Source: Nymphaea colorata
Lineage: Eukaryota; Streptophyta; Magnoliopsida; Nymphaeales; Nymphaeaceae
Direction: 5' to 3'
Length of the DNA: 60,000 nucleotides
Assembly: GCF_008831285.2 (NCBI RefSeq)
Contig: NC_045149.1
Location: 16,024,578 to 16,084,577 of the forward strand
Below are positions 24,701-33,100 of the stretch, one piece after another (positions within the stretch are counted from its first letter, which is position 1; every line of letters begins with the position of its first letter). A program made the translations under genes and the position numbers. The notes below the pieces were generated by a model. That model worked only from the letters and a program-made list of their open reading frames with translations. It searched no databases and was not told the DNA's origin.

Positions 24701-27700
24701 CGACCCACACCGGGCTTGGGCCCTTGGTTTGACGGATCCTAAGCTGCCCCCTAGCAGTTTCAGTTTCGGCCCCAAAAAGGCTAGGAACCATGACAATCAA
24801 CTACTTTAACAACTCCCATTACAAGCTCTTGAAGATCTCTCACAATCTTAATGCGGGACTAAACTTTTAGGGTGTTACGATCCGCCCCTCTTAAGGCACA
24901 CAGATCCGCGCATGTGGAACCCCAAGTGTTGAATAATATGTACTTTTTACCAAGTCTTCTATTGGCTACACCCTTTGGATTTGTCTGAGTTATTTAGTTT
25001 TCCTTGATGTAATGTGGTTATAATTTGCAGTACAATTATGGAGGGATTTTAGCTAAGGTTCTTAGCGGATGTAGTTCCAACATACAACAGGCATCTGGTT
25101 CGGGAGTTCTGAATGATACACATCTGGACATTGTCTCAAGCTGGAATATTGCTGAATATCTGCCAAAGAAAATTCAGGCTAGTTGACGATAGCTTTATTA
25201 TTAGTTTTGAATTGTTTGTAATCACGGTGAATGTTTTGTTCGTACATGCTATATTACACATCTGAGGCAGGCAAAGTTGTTTATATGCTGCGATAGTTTT
25301 TTTTTTTTCTTAAGTTTCTTGTTTATGCCCAATATAATACCCTGAATCTGCTGGGAGTTCAATTTTTTTAAGAAATGGGGAATCGTCAGCAGGTGTGTGT
25401 CAAAAGCCAACTCACTTTGTTTCTTTTGGTTGAGCTTAATGTGGCTATGATGGCATAAACCAGTTTCACAGGCATTGGTGCTTTTTTGAAAATATTGCTT
25501 TAAGCCTTTAACAACGAGAAAGTAATTATATCAATGTGGAACAATTGCAATATTTTGAAAATATCAGCAAAATGAAAAAAGAAAAAATATAAATTTTTGT
25601 TGCAATCTTTTTCCAAGTAAAAAAGTATTTTCTAATACACTTTAAACTTTTTTGGATTTCTTTTAACATTTTAATAACCGTTTTAAATTTTTATCGATGT
25701 TCTTGTAAGAAAATTAGTAGAAAAACTCATAATATTTTTCTATAAATAATATATATATATATATATTATTGTTATTTTTCTGAGAAAACCTTACTGGTAA
25801 AAACTTGAGAAATATTTGTGATGATGCGGCAAATTGACTTATGTCTGGTTCATATGAAAATATTGATTTTCCACTTATTGCACATGCATATGATTGGTTA
25901 TACACTCTTTAGCCTTTTGCTGTCTATTAAACTTCTGAGGAGTGACAGCTGCTCATTTTCTTGAAATGTGCATGCATACTACAAACTCTTCCTGATATTC
26001 TTTCTGCAAGCAGGATTCGTTCCTTTTGATTGTCTCTGAGTTTATCTATATACCATGGAAATATGCGAAGGAGCAATCAGCAATTAGATCAGCTTCAAGA
26101 GAAGATAGTTTCTCCACACCTTCAGTCACAGTTGCAGTTGCTCGAACACAGGAGTCTGATGTTACTGAATTTCTAAAAGAACAGGTGTTCTTGCATCCTT
26201 TCCTTCAAGTTTTCCAGAATTGGCATTTTTTACCTTTGAAAGTGTGTCATCTTTTGTGCTATCTAATGTCTTCTATGCATGTTGCAGATTGGATCTTACT
26301 TCACAGATAAGCTTTTGAGGATTGTTAATGATATTATGTGCCATCCTAAAGCACAGAATTTCAGTGGGGATGATAAACCTTCTGTTTACAAACTCCCTCA
26401 TCTAGGTGGCTCTCATATGCATATGTGTGATGCTGCATTGGAGTTGATTAAACACATTTCTGCTGTTTTTGTGCTTGACCAACATGTTCAACATGATGTC
26501 CTGGTAACTATTAATATGTTTCTATTATTCTAACTGTACTTTGTTTTTATTGTGTTTCTCAAAGGAACGTGGTGTTATTTGATCCTACACTAGCCTTAAA
26601 CAAGTAACTGTTCTCTTTCCTTTTTTCCACAAACTTGTTGGCTTGCACATTAAGAATATTATCTTGTCCCTTGCTAATTTATGCCCAGCACACATGACTT
26701 TGTGGAAGAAAGAAATACTAGGGTTGATTGACTTATCTATTATGAAAATGGGGAAAAGTATTCCTAAACTCTCTGCTTTTGCTACTTGAAATGCTTTTCT
26801 TGGATATGAATTGGTTGATTCAATGTTTAGAACCTCATCGATGTCAGTCAAGTTGACTGGGTAGTAACTGGTCCTCAATCTGATCAAGAAAATGGGAACC
26901 CCAAAATTGAAAGGACTTGCCGGAACCATGGAATGAGCAGACCTCAGGAAATATATGGACTAAGTAATATGAGAAGTATCTTGAATAATTGAGTCGTCTG
27001 TTCAACTTGATTGCTGATTCACAAAGTGTTATGTGTAAAACTAACTTTCCAAAACCAAAGTACTCAATATGTTCCACTTTTTTGAAAAGCAACTTTACGT
27101 GTGACATTTTATCAACTATTTTATCCACACACCATCAGATTTTCTATATATATATGCATAAACAGTTTCATATACATATATTAGTAATGTAAGTATGTAA
27201 CTATAGTAAATATGTTACTAATATTTGCATTTTATAACTACGTGTATATTAAAATGCTATTATGTACATATGTAATATAATTTATGTGAGAAAATGAGGT
27301 TGTCAAAATCAGGCCAGTCATTGATTGACCCAATGAGTCACGAATCAATTCACTCCAAGTTGAGTAGAGGTCATTGGGTTTTAAAACCTTTAATTGAATG
27401 ACTCATTATCCAATTCAAAAAGAGTTCGAAAACATTAATTGAGCATTGGAAGGGGGAAAGGAGGGAAGGAAGATCCAAGCATTGAGTGCATGCAAATTTA
27501 CGAGAAAAAAATTGCAGGAATGCCTTTTCATGAATAAGGCAAAATGATGACAGTTACTGTACAATCCTGTGGTTCTGCAGGTCATGAGGAAAAACCTTCT
27601 AAGATTGATACGTGTGAGGGAGTTTGCTCCAGAGGCACACTTTTGTGATCCATGTTTATCCTTTACATTACCAAATGTGATCTGCAGGTCAGTCTCTCTC

Positions 27701-29741
27701 TGCCTCTTAGATATCTTTTTCTGTAGCTATTCATTTGGAGAATAATGTCCTTATGCTGGTACTTTGGAGTATAGTCACAAAAGATGTGTTTTTTTTTTTA
27801 AAAAAAAAGCATTTAAAATGCAAAAAATAAGTCAGCAAAGAAAAAAGCAAAAAACGTGAAAGAAACGCTTTTTCCTGTTTGACCCTTTTTAATGCATTTT
27901 TTTCATATTTTTCAATGCCAGACTGCTGGTTTCATTTTCTAATTTTTATTTGTTTCTTATTTACTTAATTTTTATGTTGTCTCATTAGTTTCTCATTTAT
28001 TTTATTTCTCCCTAATTTTTAGTTTTTTTTTTTAATTTTTAAAATTTTAACGTATTTTTCTTGTTTTTTTTAAGCTCGCCATGTTATGCCCGAGAAAAAA
28101 CTTGCCGGATAAAATGCGAAAACAATATTTGTGACTGCTCTGGGAGCACCTTAATGAATGTCAATGAGTGTAATTGTAGTCATCCAACAATGTTTATGCA
28201 GTTTTTCACCCTCCTTCACTAAGGCTCTGTTTAATTACTAAAGTAAATAGTTATTCTTATTACTGATAGCATCTGTCACCTCTGAAAAATTGGGGAAAGA
28301 AAGCCGAGGAAATTATTATAGTTTAGTTTTGAATGTCTCAATCAAATGCTGGGATCATAGGAAAACCTGAACAAATAGTACATGGGATTTTTTTTCCACC
28401 ATTCGAAATGGCCCTACATGGTAGATTTTGAACCATTGACTTGGTTACAATTTAGGCATGTGTGCTCATTAGTTGTGTGTGCTATTATTGTGGCCAAACT
28501 TTTCTTGTACTGTCGAACATTTACCAGCAACATGGAAAATATTTTGAATTTACGGCAATTAGAATATGATATAGTCGTTTGAAACTTTGAATATAAACAC
28601 AATGTGAGCTTGATATATTGATTGTACAATTAAAATCTTATGCCATGCACTTGTGTGATTCTTTGAGAGGATCCTCATTTGACAATAAAAGCTGTCTTTT
28701 TGACTTCTTTCTCTCTCTCTTTCTTGGACTCATATGTTTATGTATGTAGTTTTAATTTTTAACTCGTTTAGATTTTCCTAGAATAACCCGAAAATGATAT
28801 TATCAATTGTGAACTAAATTGTTATAGTCACTTTAGGTTTGTATCTTATGCGTGTTGTAGGGGCATAGCACCCACATGAATGGGCATAGCACCCACATGA
28901 ATCGAACTGGCAACACGTTCTCTTATGCCCCTTGAGGCCAACTTTATGTTTGCATGTTTAGCTTAGTGAAATTATCCTGGGATATCCCAGAAAATGGGAT
29001 TTCCAATTATGAATTGAATTCTCATACCATCTTGACAGCTTGAGAGAGAGAGAGTGAGTGAGAGAGAGAGGTGAGGTAAAACAAGTAGTTATGGCGAAAA
29101 AAAGAGAGAAGTATTTATAGCCACAAGGCATGCAGTCTAATTCCTAGTGGTCGGTCCTTGTGCTGGCTTGTGGCTAATCCAATTTCCTAGCAGAAAATCC
29201 CTGCTACAACATTTTCAATCCTAATTTACGAAAGTGATCTTAACTGGCAGTGACTGACACTAATGATCCTGGCACGCCTATTAGAATGAATAATAGGGTT
29301 ACTTCCAGATCCTTTAATTTATTGACTTGCTGGATATATATTCCATTTAGACGCTTTAATGAGAACTTTTTTTGCAGCTACTGCAATGATTGCAGAGATC
29401 TTGATTTATGTCGTGACGTGTCACTGCTTGAGAATGATTGGTATTGTGCGGTGCAACAATGTGGCCAACCTTATAATCGGGAAGTGATGGAAAACGCGCT
29501 TCTCCAGATTGTTCGACAAAGAGAACGACTCTACCACTTACAAGATCTTGAATGTACCAAATGTCGCAAGGTGAAAAATGCTCATCTAGCAGACCAGTGT
29601 GGTGAATGTGCAGGATCATTCCAGTGCAGAGAAAATGCCAATGACTTCTTGATGAAAATGCAAGTTTTTCTGAATGTTGCCATTCGCCAGAAATTCCGGC
29701 TTCTTGAAGATTGTACTGCTTGGATTTTAAGCTTAAGGTGA
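702..29741 (+). CDS. POL2A: DNA polymerase epsilon catalytic subunit, 5'-partial, 45 exons in window
   Basis: Leading-strand replicative DNA polymerase (family B) of the nucleus, called POL2A/TILTED1 in Arabidopsis. Forty-five exons join without a frameshift (6,309 nt, 2,102 aa plus stop). The encoded protein matches plant Pol epsilon almost end to end: 3'-5' exonuclease, polymerase core, inactive second polymerase-like half and C-terminal cysteine motifs. The first exon seen begins with KNHLSGLHK, which in Arabidopsis lies roughly 130 residues from the N-terminus, so the first exon or exons are left of the window. Exon coordinates are given in the four sub-entries. Every intron is GT-AG except intron 41 (GC-AG). 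Intron 32 contains a whole retrotransposon. No premature stop is seen, so the gene looks functional. Family assignment is very secure; individual splice sites are inferred. Confidence 0.96.
1631..3056 (+). other. POL2 intron 3 (1.4 kb), hosting a hAT-like element
   Basis: GT-AG intron between exons 3 and 4. It contains a 0.6-kb terminal-inverted-repeat element (separate entry) and, at about 2810-2940, a low-complexity stretch of long A and T runs. No conserved coding sequence is visible. Confidence 0.85.
2046..2646. mobile_element. Non-autonomous hAT-like TIR element, copy 1
   Basis: The left end reads ctatgtcacataggtacggg. The right end, read on the opposite strand, is atatgtcacacgggtactcc, giving inverted ends of about 16 bp with mismatches. 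Inside are repeated GGGTAC motifs, a TA/TG simple repeat near 2146-2170, and no transposase. A related copy at 52368-52805 shares the ends and inner blocks (GTACGG runs, an 'attttcaagaaaattgggtgc'-type block) in the opposite orientation. No clean target duplication is seen here, only an ATGAAA similarity in both flanks, so this copy may be older. Confidence 0.75.
5348..6121 (+). other. POL2 intron 9
   Basis: AT-rich 774-bp intron. It contains a loosely repetitive ACACATA/TATGTGTG region at about 5440-5530 and two near-identical 'tatgtgttaaaatg' motifs near 5740 and 5760. Nothing coding is seen. Confidence 0.8.
6383..6430. repeat. (TA)n microsatellite
   Basis: About 24 uninterrupted TA units in POL2 intron 10 (6236-7046). 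It is likely to be length-polymorphic. The rest of this intron outside the two microsatellites shows nothing recognisable. Confidence 0.95.
6716..6770. repeat. (GA)n microsatellite
   Basis: About 27 uninterrupted GA units in POL2 intron 10, downstream of a short CATA/TATA tract. Confidence 0.95.
7047..12467 (+). CDS. POL2A: POL2 exons 11-22: catalytic polymerase core
   Basis: Exons: 7047-7151, 8332-8450, 8549-8690, 8760-8854, 9070-9175, 9259-9338, 9549-9725, 10345-10429, 10533-10613, 10724-10867, 11934-12029, 12267-12467. Motif A (DVAAMYPNI) is in exon 11, motif B ([14 protein letters not shown]) spans exons 16/17, and motif C (LDTDGIW, with the catalytic Asp pair) is in exon 17. Exon 12 holds a C-x2-C-x8-C cluster ([13 protein letters not shown]). 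With a Cys 84 residues further on (AGICMREN, exon 14), it matches in spacing the CysX motif that binds an Fe-S cluster in yeast Pol2. That function is known for yeast and inferred here. All polymerase catalytic residues are present. Confidence 0.95.
7152..8331 (+). other. POL2 intron 11 (1.2 kb)
   Basis: A GT-AG intron between the motif A exon and the CysX exon. Short open frames exist but show no family resemblance. A GGTTCGAACTCC stretch at about 7699 resembles a pol III B box, but no A box or tRNA fold accompanies it. Confidence 0.8.
8451..8470 (+). repeat. (GT)10 microsatellite forming the splice donor of POL2 intron 12
   Basis: Exon 12 ends at 8450 (AAAAG) and the intron opens directly with ten GT units. 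The intron is only 98 bp (8451-8548). Phase requires cutting at the first GT, because using a later GT would shift or extend the frame. Confidence 0.85.
9726..10344 (+). other. POL2 intron 17
   Basis: A 619-bp GT-AG intron between the motif C exon and exon 18. I see nothing in it beyond AT-rich unique-looking sequence. Confidence 0.8.
10868..11933 (+). other. POL2 intron 20 (1.07 kb)
   Basis: A GT-AG intron ending in a long pyrimidine tract before the acceptor. Opposite-strand open frames of 75-101 codons occur at 11300-11649 but match nothing I recognise and overlap each other in two frames, so I do not call them genes. Confidence 0.8.
12468..13399 (+). other. POL2 intron 22
   Basis: A 932-bp AT-rich GT-AG intron. 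No repeat or coding similarity recognised. Confidence 0.8.
13400..14648 (+). CDS. POL2A: POL2 exons 23-26: end of catalytic half and variable linker
   Basis: Exons: 13400-13454, 13552-13694, 13772-14229, 14498-14648. Exons 23-24 ([31 protein letters not shown]) finish the conserved thumb-side region. Exon 25 starts with a conserved stretch ([14 protein letters not shown]), then becomes hydrophilic and poorly conserved, ending in a Lys/Arg-rich run ([17 protein letters not shown]). That run could act as a nuclear localisation signal, which is inference. Exon 26 ends with [15 protein letters not shown], which leads into the C-terminal half. The linker is where family members differ most in length, so exon boundaries here rest mainly on splice consensus and matching phase. 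Confidence 0.88.
14728..29741 (+). CDS. POL2A: POL2 exons 27-45: degenerate polymerase-like C-terminal half and zinc motifs
   Basis: Exons: 14728-14925, 15005-15079, 15291-15481, 15631-15814, 15902-15966, 16218-16350, 21971-22072, 22185-22268, 22460-22534, 23300-23359, 23469-23731, 23803-23851, 24023-24183, 24259-24325, 25031-25177, 26014-26184, 26288-26503, 27581-27687, 29378-29741. This half is a catalytically dead family-B fold that in yeast and animals anchors the CMG helicase and accessory subunits. The last two exons encode the two cysteine motifs: FCDPC plus ICSYCNDC (CysA), and [19 protein letters not shown] plus FQC (CysB). The chosen stop is TGA at 29739-29741, in frame. An alternative splice from 29736 to 29828 would instead add two lysines and stop at 29835-29837. 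Confidence 0.92.
16385..16389. repeat. Target-site duplication, left copy
   Basis: GCTAT directly before the 5' LTR. It is repeated exactly at 21916-21920 after the 3' LTR. Five base pairs is the usual duplication length for LTR retrotransposon integration. Confidence 0.97.
16390..16795 (+). repeat. 5' LTR (406 bp)
   Basis: Begins TGTTCCCC and ends CGTGACA, keeping the TG...CA termini. It matches 21510-21915 at 405 of 406 positions. A TTTATACAC motif at about 16685 is a possible TATA-type element, but its role is not established. Confidence 0.97.
16798..16810 (+). other. Primer-binding site for initiator Met tRNA
   Basis: TGGTATCAGAGCC starts two bases after the 5' LTR and is complementary to the 3' end of plant initiator tRNA-Met, the usual primer for minus-strand synthesis in plant Ty3/gypsy elements. 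Confidence 0.95.
16861..16914 (+). repeat. 27-bp tandem repeat in the retrotransposon leader
   Basis: Two adjacent copies (16861-16887 and 16888-16914) share CCGACGATCGTTGATCGAA and then diverge slightly. They lie between the primer site and the first in-frame ATG. Because the frame is open, they would encode a repeated RRSLIE motif if translation began upstream. Confidence 0.9.
16979..21493 (+). CDS. Gag-pol polyprotein of chromovirus retrotransposon (1,504 aa)
   Basis: A single uninterrupted frame. Gag domain, then a zinc knuckle C316-x2-C319-x3-H323-x4-C328. Aspartic protease motif DTGA at D400. Reverse transcriptase with YLDD at 738-741. RNase H with HTDAS at 885-889. Integrase with zinc motif H1076-x6-H1083-x29-C1113-x2-C1116 and catalytic D1146, D1206, E1242 (the last pair spaced by 35). 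Chromodomain at about 1448-1497 (EEIL..., [14 protein letters not shown]). The ATG at 16979 is the first in-frame Met. The frame stays open upstream to 16757, through the leader and into the LTR, so a non-AUG upstream start cannot be excluded. No stop or frameshift separates gag from pol. All key residues are present, so the product may be active. Confidence 0.96.
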   Translation: MGTSQGQEDLTEMVNKLATDVTAHEEALGNAAESFGEMKDEMKVLREQMADLLAMNRALTDTVTTLQAEVKELQVKNRTLQRQISVGGGNDRPARVDVQRPAKYNGTRDSRVIDNFLFQVEYYLDLQGVMGDDLQVKTAAMLLEGDAVAWWRRKRLDIQKGICTIDTFDDFQRELRTYFMPPNATRHAYRMVGELKHTGSLRDYVRAYQRLMLDVPDMQEQDKLNWFILGLQSWAQSEVERSNPETLEDAYVVAERLADTQRKSYTNAFKPSRKLDHGGKKDDRRERKDEPSTQRQVERRTFFHRNDNPQNRVLKCWFCDGNHLGRQCPKRVNRDNQASSSRQSANAAQGEEGEGPKMGALQLLNTIKREEKVKVTATPSNELMYLEILVNGRPTLAMVDTGATHNFVSVEEARRLGLTLERGELRMKAVNSEAKPIHGVARDAVVKIESWLGRANFSVVPMDDFRMILGMELLSTAKMVPMPHLRSISIMDEKSPCMVPVTSIKRDKGKAAMISALQLKKGLKHGEDTYLVAIREVTNDSPGLVPEALAPVLAEFAGTMPVELPRRLPPRREVDHAIELIPGAKPPAMAPYRMAPAELRELRRQLDEMLAGGIIRPSKAPFGAPVLFQAKHDGSKRLCVDYRALNKVTVKNKYPLPLIADLFDQLGKAQVFSKLDLRSGYWQVRIVDGDEPKTTCVTRYGAFEFLVMPFGLTNAPATFSTLMNKIFYPYLDKFVVVYLDDIVVYSKSMREHVEHLRTVFKVLKENELYVKREKCLFGQPEISFLGHIVGKSQLRMDTEKVRAIQDWKPPTNVPELRSFLGLANYYRRFIEGYSLITAPLTDLLKKNRTWAWEELEEDAFDKLKRALTQEPVLRLPDHTRKFEVHTDASDFAIGGVLMQEGHPVAYESRKLKDAERRYSVHEREMTAVIHCLRTWRHYLLGSQFVVKTDNVATSYFQTQKKLSPKQARWQEFLAEFNFALEYKAGKANVVADALSRKAELAATRIASSEAQLEGALLGRIREGMKQDPVAKHLVETTEAGKTRRFWLQDGLLMAKGGRVFVPRWGNLRRELLKECHDSLWAGHPGQERTLALLERGYYWPQMRDDVEAYVKTCLICQQDKGTNQKPAGLLEPLPIPERPWECLSMDFIVSLPKVDGFSSILVVVDRFSKYATFIPASKECPAEKTAELFVKHIVKHWGVPKSIVSDRDARFTGKFWREVFRLLGSDLLFSTSFHPQTDGQTERINGLLEQYLRHYVSANQKDWVKLLDVAQFCYNLQKSESSGHSPFEIATGQQPLMPHTLAAQEKGRPTFAYQFVRDWQDQTEMAKAFLHKAAKKMKKFADRNRRPMEFRVGDQVLVKLYPDRTGIFRGRHRSLIRKYEGPFTVLKRIGKLAYKLDLPPDFKVHSVFHVCNLKPFYVDEEDPERSVPERYPILQRAPPTKRAADRRMEEILRHKTNYLGEPKKYQVKWIGEHNPTWEYAFRMKQRYPLEVKAYHETAGAEDGA
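21498..21508 (+). other. Polypurine tract
   Basis: GAAGGGGGGAG lies immediately upstream of the 3' LTR and downstream of the polyprotein stop at 21491-21493. It is the expected primer for plus-strand synthesis. Confidence 0.9.
21510..21915 (+). repeat. 3' LTR (406 bp)
   Basis: Same length and termini as the 5' LTR, with one substitution (C at 21731 against A at 16611). In sense orientation it could supply a polyadenylation site inside the host intron. Confidence 0.97.
21916..21920. repeat. Target-site duplication, right copy
   Basis: GCTAT, identical to 16385-16389. Removing the element and one copy leaves an 89-bp GT-AG intron (16351-16389 joined to 21921-21970). Confidence 0.97.
22535..23299 (+). 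other. POL2 intron 35
   Basis: A 765-bp intron. It includes a perfect or near-perfect 32-bp tandem duplication starting at 23098 and 23130. Otherwise unremarkable. Confidence 0.8.
23098..23155. repeat. Tandem duplication, period 32 bp
   Basis: Two copies of a unit beginning AAATCAAATTGTTTCATG (23098 and 23130). The second is truncated. It is a local event within a POL2 intron. Confidence 0.85.
24691..24950. repeat. Possible transposon-derived GC-rich segment in POL2 intron 40
   Basis: Within the AT-rich intron 24326-25030, this piece is much richer in G and C. It carries phrases such as GTAACGACCCGACCCACACC and TGTTACGATCCGCCCCTC, reminiscent of dispersed plant LTR-type repeats. No terminal repeats or target duplication are identified, so the call is tentative. 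Confidence 0.4.
25178..26013 (+). other. POL2 intron 41 with GC-AG splice sites
   Basis: Exon 41 must end at 25177 (AAAATTCAG) because the next bases, GCTAGTTGA, lead to a stop, and exon 42 resumes in phase 0 at 26014 ([10 protein letters not shown]). The donor is therefore CAG|GCTAGT, a GC donor. The nearby GT at 25182 would shift frame into a stop in exon 42. The body is AT-rich with a short TA repeat at about 25747-25766. Confidence 0.8.
26504..27580 (+). other. POL2 intron 43 (1.08 kb)
   Basis: A GT-AG intron. It carries a 29-bp AT-rich stretch (27259-27287) that recurs exactly at 31573-31601 in the downstream intergenic region. No gene seen. Confidence 0.8.
27688..29377 (+). other. POL2 intron 44 (1.7 kb)
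   Basis: The largest POL2 intron apart from the one with the retrotransposon. It splits the CysA motif from the rest of the zinc region. It contains poly-T/poly-A runs (about 27790-28080), a small duplicated palindromic element (28861-28933) and GA repeats at 29044-29070. No conserved coding sequence. Confidence 0.85.
28861..28933 (-). repeat. Small palindromic, internally duplicated element, possibly tRNA/SINE-related
   Basis: A 21-bp unit (GGGCATAGCACCCACATGAA...) occurs twice in tandem (28862-28882 and 28883-28903). The segment is bounded by inverted GGGGCATA and TATGCCCC. On the minus strand it contains CCAGTTCGATTC, close to a pol III B box. No good A box or full cloverleaf is visible, so it is at best a fragment. 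Confidence 0.4.
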
Positions 29742-30121
29742 AGCCAGAGCTTTTCTGCTGTTATCTCATCTCTCTTCACCTTTTAACCAGATCATCGCTT
29801 TTAATCGAAACGTTATTTCTTATCCAGGAAAAAGTGAGATGTTTAATAGCATGGCATCATTGTTGACTAGAAGCGAATTGACAAATACGGACATCATATC
29901 TGTTGTACATGTAATGCCTGGGTTGAATCTGGTTGAGCATCCCTGGCTCAGATGTTCTGTCAACTTTAGAAGAAAAGCTTGCCTCGTGTGGAAATCCTTG
30001 ATGCATTTAGGTTTGTTATATTGTTAAAGCTTTATGCTTCTATATTGTACATATTAAATTTATAATGCTTCACTGTGTAAATATTTGTATTATATCTGTA
30101 TTTGTTTACTTGTTGGGAAAT

Positions 30122-30127
30122 AATAAA
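30122..30127 (+). terminator. Candidate poly(A) signal for POL2
   Basis: AATAAA about 0.4 kb after the POL2 stop codon, in AT-rich sequence with several TGTA/TTGT motifs. Plausible but unproven. Confidence 0.4.
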
Positions 30128-30129
30128 TC

Positions 30130-33100
30130 TTTATTATTTAACTGAGTGATGTATGTGGGCGACTTACCCATGATTTCCTTTATTGTTGTCTAAGGTAGCA
30201 ATTCTCTTGAATGCTTTATTTGGCTTTCTGCTTAATTAAATTGCAGGTCTGGATATATATTATATTTCTAATGTGCAGTCCAATGTGTGGAACTATCAAG
30301 GCTTGTACCATTTTTGTTCTATTGTACTATAATGACGCAATTACTGATCAAAGGGAAGAAGATTGACTGACTGATGGATAGGGAAGGGTGGCCTGACTGA
30401 CTTGCCCATTACCACTAGTTCGCTTACTGACTCAGGAGCAGCGCTCCCTCCACCTAGTTGGTTCCCCCTTTTGCTATTCACGGGATAGTGGTAGCCGTTT
30501 GTAGCTGTTGACCTCCTCACAAGGGCAAGCTACTCATCCGTCCGCTACTGGTGTTGCCGGTTCCTTGTTCAGGCAGATGATGACAGTCAGCGCTGGGCGC
30601 CCCAGGTCTATTTGGCGAGTGGAACAGGACAGAAGCCAGGTGAGTGATTAGCCCAACAGTTAGGATACGTGGCTACGATACATATAATGGAATCGACAAG
30701 TTGTTTACTGTAGGCTTCATCTTCGTGTCTGCAATTTTTGAGTTAGGGTCCTCAAATAGCAGGCCCATAAGTGCGTTACCAGAATCGGTTGAGTCTATTC
30801 AATCGATGATAAATCGATTAAATTCTGTAGCCAAATCAAGACTGTAATCCGCAGCTTTTAATTATATTTTACAATATTTTAATTACTTGTATATATATTT
30901 TATTTCTTAGAAAATACATTTGTAAATATTTTGGTCGATTCGTAACCAGCCGATTCTGTCAATTTGGTTCACAAACCGACTTCTAGTCACAGACTTGAAT
31001 TTGATGCAAGTGGTTTGTACATATATATAAGCCATCAATCCAGTGCCGCAAACAAACTAAAGCAACTTCCAGATAAAAAGCGGATTCGAAGTTGACAAAC
31101 AAATTGAATTCTCTCCTAATACAGCAACTAGCAAGGGATCTGGCTGGTATGGACAGACTGACTGACAAGCGGAGCTTTTATTATGTTACTCCACAATGAC
31201 ATTGAAAATACTCTTTACAGAAACAAATGTGATTGACAGAGCAGATGTAGAATGTCCATATATGTTTAGCATGCAGAGACTACTCTTCGACATCTTCGAC
31301 GGCATCCCTACCTTGAAGGGTAAAAATGGAACAGTTTGCATTAGAAGATGAAAAGTTGGGCCCAATAGAACTCCGGTTGAAGGTCATCAGTTTCAGGTGG
31401 AATGGACCGATCCTTGTACTTGTGTGGACACCAAATCAACCAAAGAAGGGCCCAGAAGCCGACAAATTAGGCCGACGTTAATCACCGTCGGTTACAGGCT
31501 TTCATATTTGGGCAGTGTGTGGCGATGAAGAGCGTACCTGGCCTTACCAAGTGTTAAAAATGCCCACTGATCATTATGTACATATGTAATATAATTTATG
31601 TATTTGGTAATTATGCTAACCGGATCTAGCAAAAGCTTTTGCATCTTAAATCCATTGAACCCCAAGACCCAATTTTGGCATAATAAATTCGCATTAAATT
31701 ACTGAACATTTTGCTCTCGTTTAAGGTTTCAAATTTCAAAATATTGCTTCGCTTGTCGTTTTTGAAGTATGATGTGCTCCTATTTCCAAGTAATGTAAGG
31801 CACTCGAGATTGATTTGTTCATTCAGTTGACTTCCTCTCATGAACTCGGCTGGCTGCGCACGGGCAAGCTAGAGCATGGCTCACATGGTGATAATTAGCC
31901 CCATGCCCCGACCTAATCAATAGATAATGCCGTCTTCCTCTCTTTTTTTCCTTTCCCATTTCATATGACTACTTTCTGATGGGGCACTGGGCGTGACGCT
32001 TCAGAATCGGTGAAACGAGGGTACCAGCGGCCGGCCCTTCTCGCCCGTCAACGTCCAACTCCATGAATGAGGTTTGGCTTCAGTCGCTGCAGACTCCCGA
32101 ACCACACAGCACAGCATTAATGACTGATTAAATGCATGTTGCAGTGCCATACCCATCTATGTTCCTGTGAGAGATGGGTACGCGACAACGTAGTTGACCA
32201 CACCTTCTAAAAAGACCCGCATTGATGGGAGCGCAATCATGTTCCTACCTGCTAACGGAGCTACATGTGGGTTTCCATCAAAGATTTAATGATTCAAAAA
32301 TTAAGCTCACATGGATGGCTGCATCCAAAAATCCTGGCTCCCCCACTGTTCCTACGCAGTCGCCCTCCATACATAGCCACCATCAAAGGCCATAAATTAG
32401 CCCTCCCTGCCAGTTACTTACGGAGGTGGAGATCATTTCTTTGCTATTTTGATATCAAAGGCCATAAATTAGCCCTCCCTGCCAGTTACTTACGGCGGTG
32501 GAGATCATTTCTTTGCTATTTTGATGTTTGGGCCTTTCTCTGTTTGTTTGATAATTCCCCTTTTAATTTTGGCTGCCGTTTACACCCGGCATAGCCTTTC
32601 CTGAGGTCTCATATTGCTTTGTACAACATATCAATACGGTGTAGATGCCTTCAGACTTTACTTCTATTTGATTAATTCAATTTGGAGAACGCTCTGCCAG
32701 CAGGGCTGTTTCGGCAGTTCCTTACTTGCCTGCGAAGACCAATTAAACTTCATGAACCAAATACGCTCCTTACTAGGCGCGAACGTAAAATATTAATGGC
32801 TTTCTCGGCTTTGCTACCTTTAAGAGAGGAACAACAATTGTTTGTAAGCTTTTCATAATCGGCCCAACTTCTAAGATTTCATCTGCGTGAGAACTATTGC
32901 TTCTTCTACATGCAATAACATTTCATGTACATGAGAAAAACCCTACCTTCTTAAGTTCAATTCCATTTAATGCAAGACCGACTTCTCTTCAACACCTCCC
33001 TTGTACCTTTCATATATATCATGCGCGAACAGAGACACCTAATTAATCACCGTCATTGTAATGGTAAATTAGATTTTTACTGTTATTAAGCTTTGAATTC

